Assembly (NCBI GenBank): GCA_944325635.1
Contig: CALVBD010000004.1
Coordinates: 62,001-126,000 of the forward strand
Direction: 5' to 3'
DNA: 64,000 nt
Source of the DNA: Candidatus Gastranaerophilales bacterium
GTDB lineage: Bacteria; Cyanobacteriota; Vampirovibrionia; Gastranaerophilales; Gastranaerophilaceae
Shown here: positions 63,513 to 64,000 of the stretch, one piece after another
How positions within the stretch are numbered: the first letter of the stretch is position 1
Layout: each line of letters opens with the position of its first letter
The notes under the pieces: generated by a model
Databases searched by the model: none
Seen by the model: the letters and a program-made list of their open reading frames with translations, nothing else
Told to the model about the DNA's origin: nothing
Position numbers and translations under genes: made by a program

Positions 63513-64000
63513 ATGGAAACTATTGATATGACTGGATTTGCGGGGGGGGGGGCAATCTCCTGAAAGCCAAAGAGAAGGATTTATAAACTTAGTTAAGAAA
63601 TTATGTGCGGCAGGTTATATTAAAAGGATACGGAAACAAGTTTCGCAAAATCTCTTAGTTAAAGTATGCACAATTAATGTTTCCAATACCACGTCAAAAA
63701 GAATTGCATTCACCCTTGCAGAGGTACTTATTACTTTAAGCATTATCGGAATTATTGCTGCAATGACGCTGCCTGCTCTCATTGGCAAGTATAAGGAAAA
63801 AGTTCTGGTCACAGCGGCTAAAAAAGGTTATTCTACAATAACCAATGCAATAAATAAGTGGAATGCTGAGAATGATATTGTTGGGGAATATTTGACATTT
63901 TTTTCTGCTTATAATTCAGATGAGGAACGTTTAAAAGCATTATCAAAACAACTTAATATTGTAAAATTTTGTCCTGAAAATGATGTGGAACCTTGCGGCG
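63513..64000 (+). CDS. type IV pilin-like protein, out of frame at an 11-G tract (partial)
   Basis: TGGAGGGG lies a few bases before the ATG at 63513. That frame reads METIDMTGFAGGGAIS and stops at TGA 63561-63563, because the tract at 63542-63552 has 11 Gs. With ten Gs the frame reads ...FAGGGQSPESQ and stays open to the window end through RIAFTLAEVLITLSIIGIIAAM. The pilin helix and the start of a globular domain follow. The leader before the FTLAE motif would be about 65 residues, unusually long. It is probably the same phase-variable design as the gene at 12409. Confidence 0.8.
63542..63552 (+). repeat. poly-G tract (11 G) in second pilin leader
   Basis: Eleven Gs begin inside codon 10, exactly as in the 12409 gene. 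The flanks are also alike (gatatga..g..tttgc before; ca.tct after). Confidence 0.95.

Overview
The window is AT-rich bacterial DNA, densely coding, with genes on both strands and short operons. The best fit is a gut member of the Gastranaerophilales (Vampirovibrionia, 'Melainabacteria', the non-photosynthetic sister group of Cyanobacteria). This rests on remembered features of that group: several pilin-like proteins with an almost invariant FTLAEVLITLGIIG segment, Gram-negative envelope genes in an otherwise Firmicute-like gene set, and many lineage-specific proteins I do not recognise. It was not tested by any search. Envelope genes point to a diderm cell: kdsD/kdsC (Kdo pathway) and an MlaA-type lipoprotein. 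The lspA gene and a mur/fts cluster are also present but are not specific to diderms.

Layout. 1-3.6 kb: an esterase, a C_GCAxxG_C_C protein, a repeat-rich gap and an ion/amino-acid transporter bracketed by inverted repeats. 3.6-6.6 kb: kdsD, kdsC, a queD-like gene and uppP. 6.9-12.3 kb: a tight three-gene operon of two related unknown membrane proteins and a GH13 glycosidase. 12.4-13.3 kb: a pilin-like gene interrupted by an 11-G tract. 13.4-16 kb: an NTF2-like exported protein, lspA, a pseudouridine synthase and a LapA-like protein. 16-17.5 kb: four small membrane or coiled-coil proteins. 17.6-21.6 kb: murT, pdxJ, a zinc-ribbon protein, a second pilin and rex. 21.6-24.8 kb: coaX, L-serine dehydratase and small ORFs. 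24.8-25.3 kb: a structured gap. 25.3-29.5 kb: surE, unknowns, tRNA-Leu(GAG) with a duplicated 3' end, and a divergent subtilase. 29.5-34 kb: an MlaA-hydrolase fusion and four flagellar rod genes. 34-36.9 kb: dnaA, ruvA and a repeat protein. 37-39 kb: prepilin peptidase and a sigma factor. 39-44.6 kb: gatC, pyrG, an MFS carrier, a B12/radical SAM enzyme and a wHTH protein. 44.7-48.2 kb: two tmk-like kinases, a YhaM-like HD protein, ilvC and a small HTH protein. 48.4-49.1 kb: a decayed pilin. 49.2-56.5 kb: an FAD enzyme, a GT39-like membrane protein, a repeat element, two zinc dehydrogenases, a GNAT protein and an unknown. 56.5-63.5 kb: rpmA, rplU, then murF-mraY-murD-ftsW-murG. The window ends inside a fourth pilin with the same poly-G leader as the first.

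The most exciting signal is a candidate phase-variable pilin system. Two pilin-like genes 51 kb apart share a leader (M-x3-D-M-x2-F-A-G-G-G-Q-S) encoded across an 11-G tract. In both, the tract leaves the pilin out of frame with a well-placed start codon, and ten Gs would restore it. A third pilin is a pseudogene and a fourth has a doubled FTLAE motif. The shared prepilin peptidase lies just downstream of a sigma-factor gene. A second recurring pattern is a -10 hexamer exactly six bases before the start codon in seven genes without a Shine-Dalgarno sequence, including dnaA, rex and murF, which suggests leaderless mRNAs.
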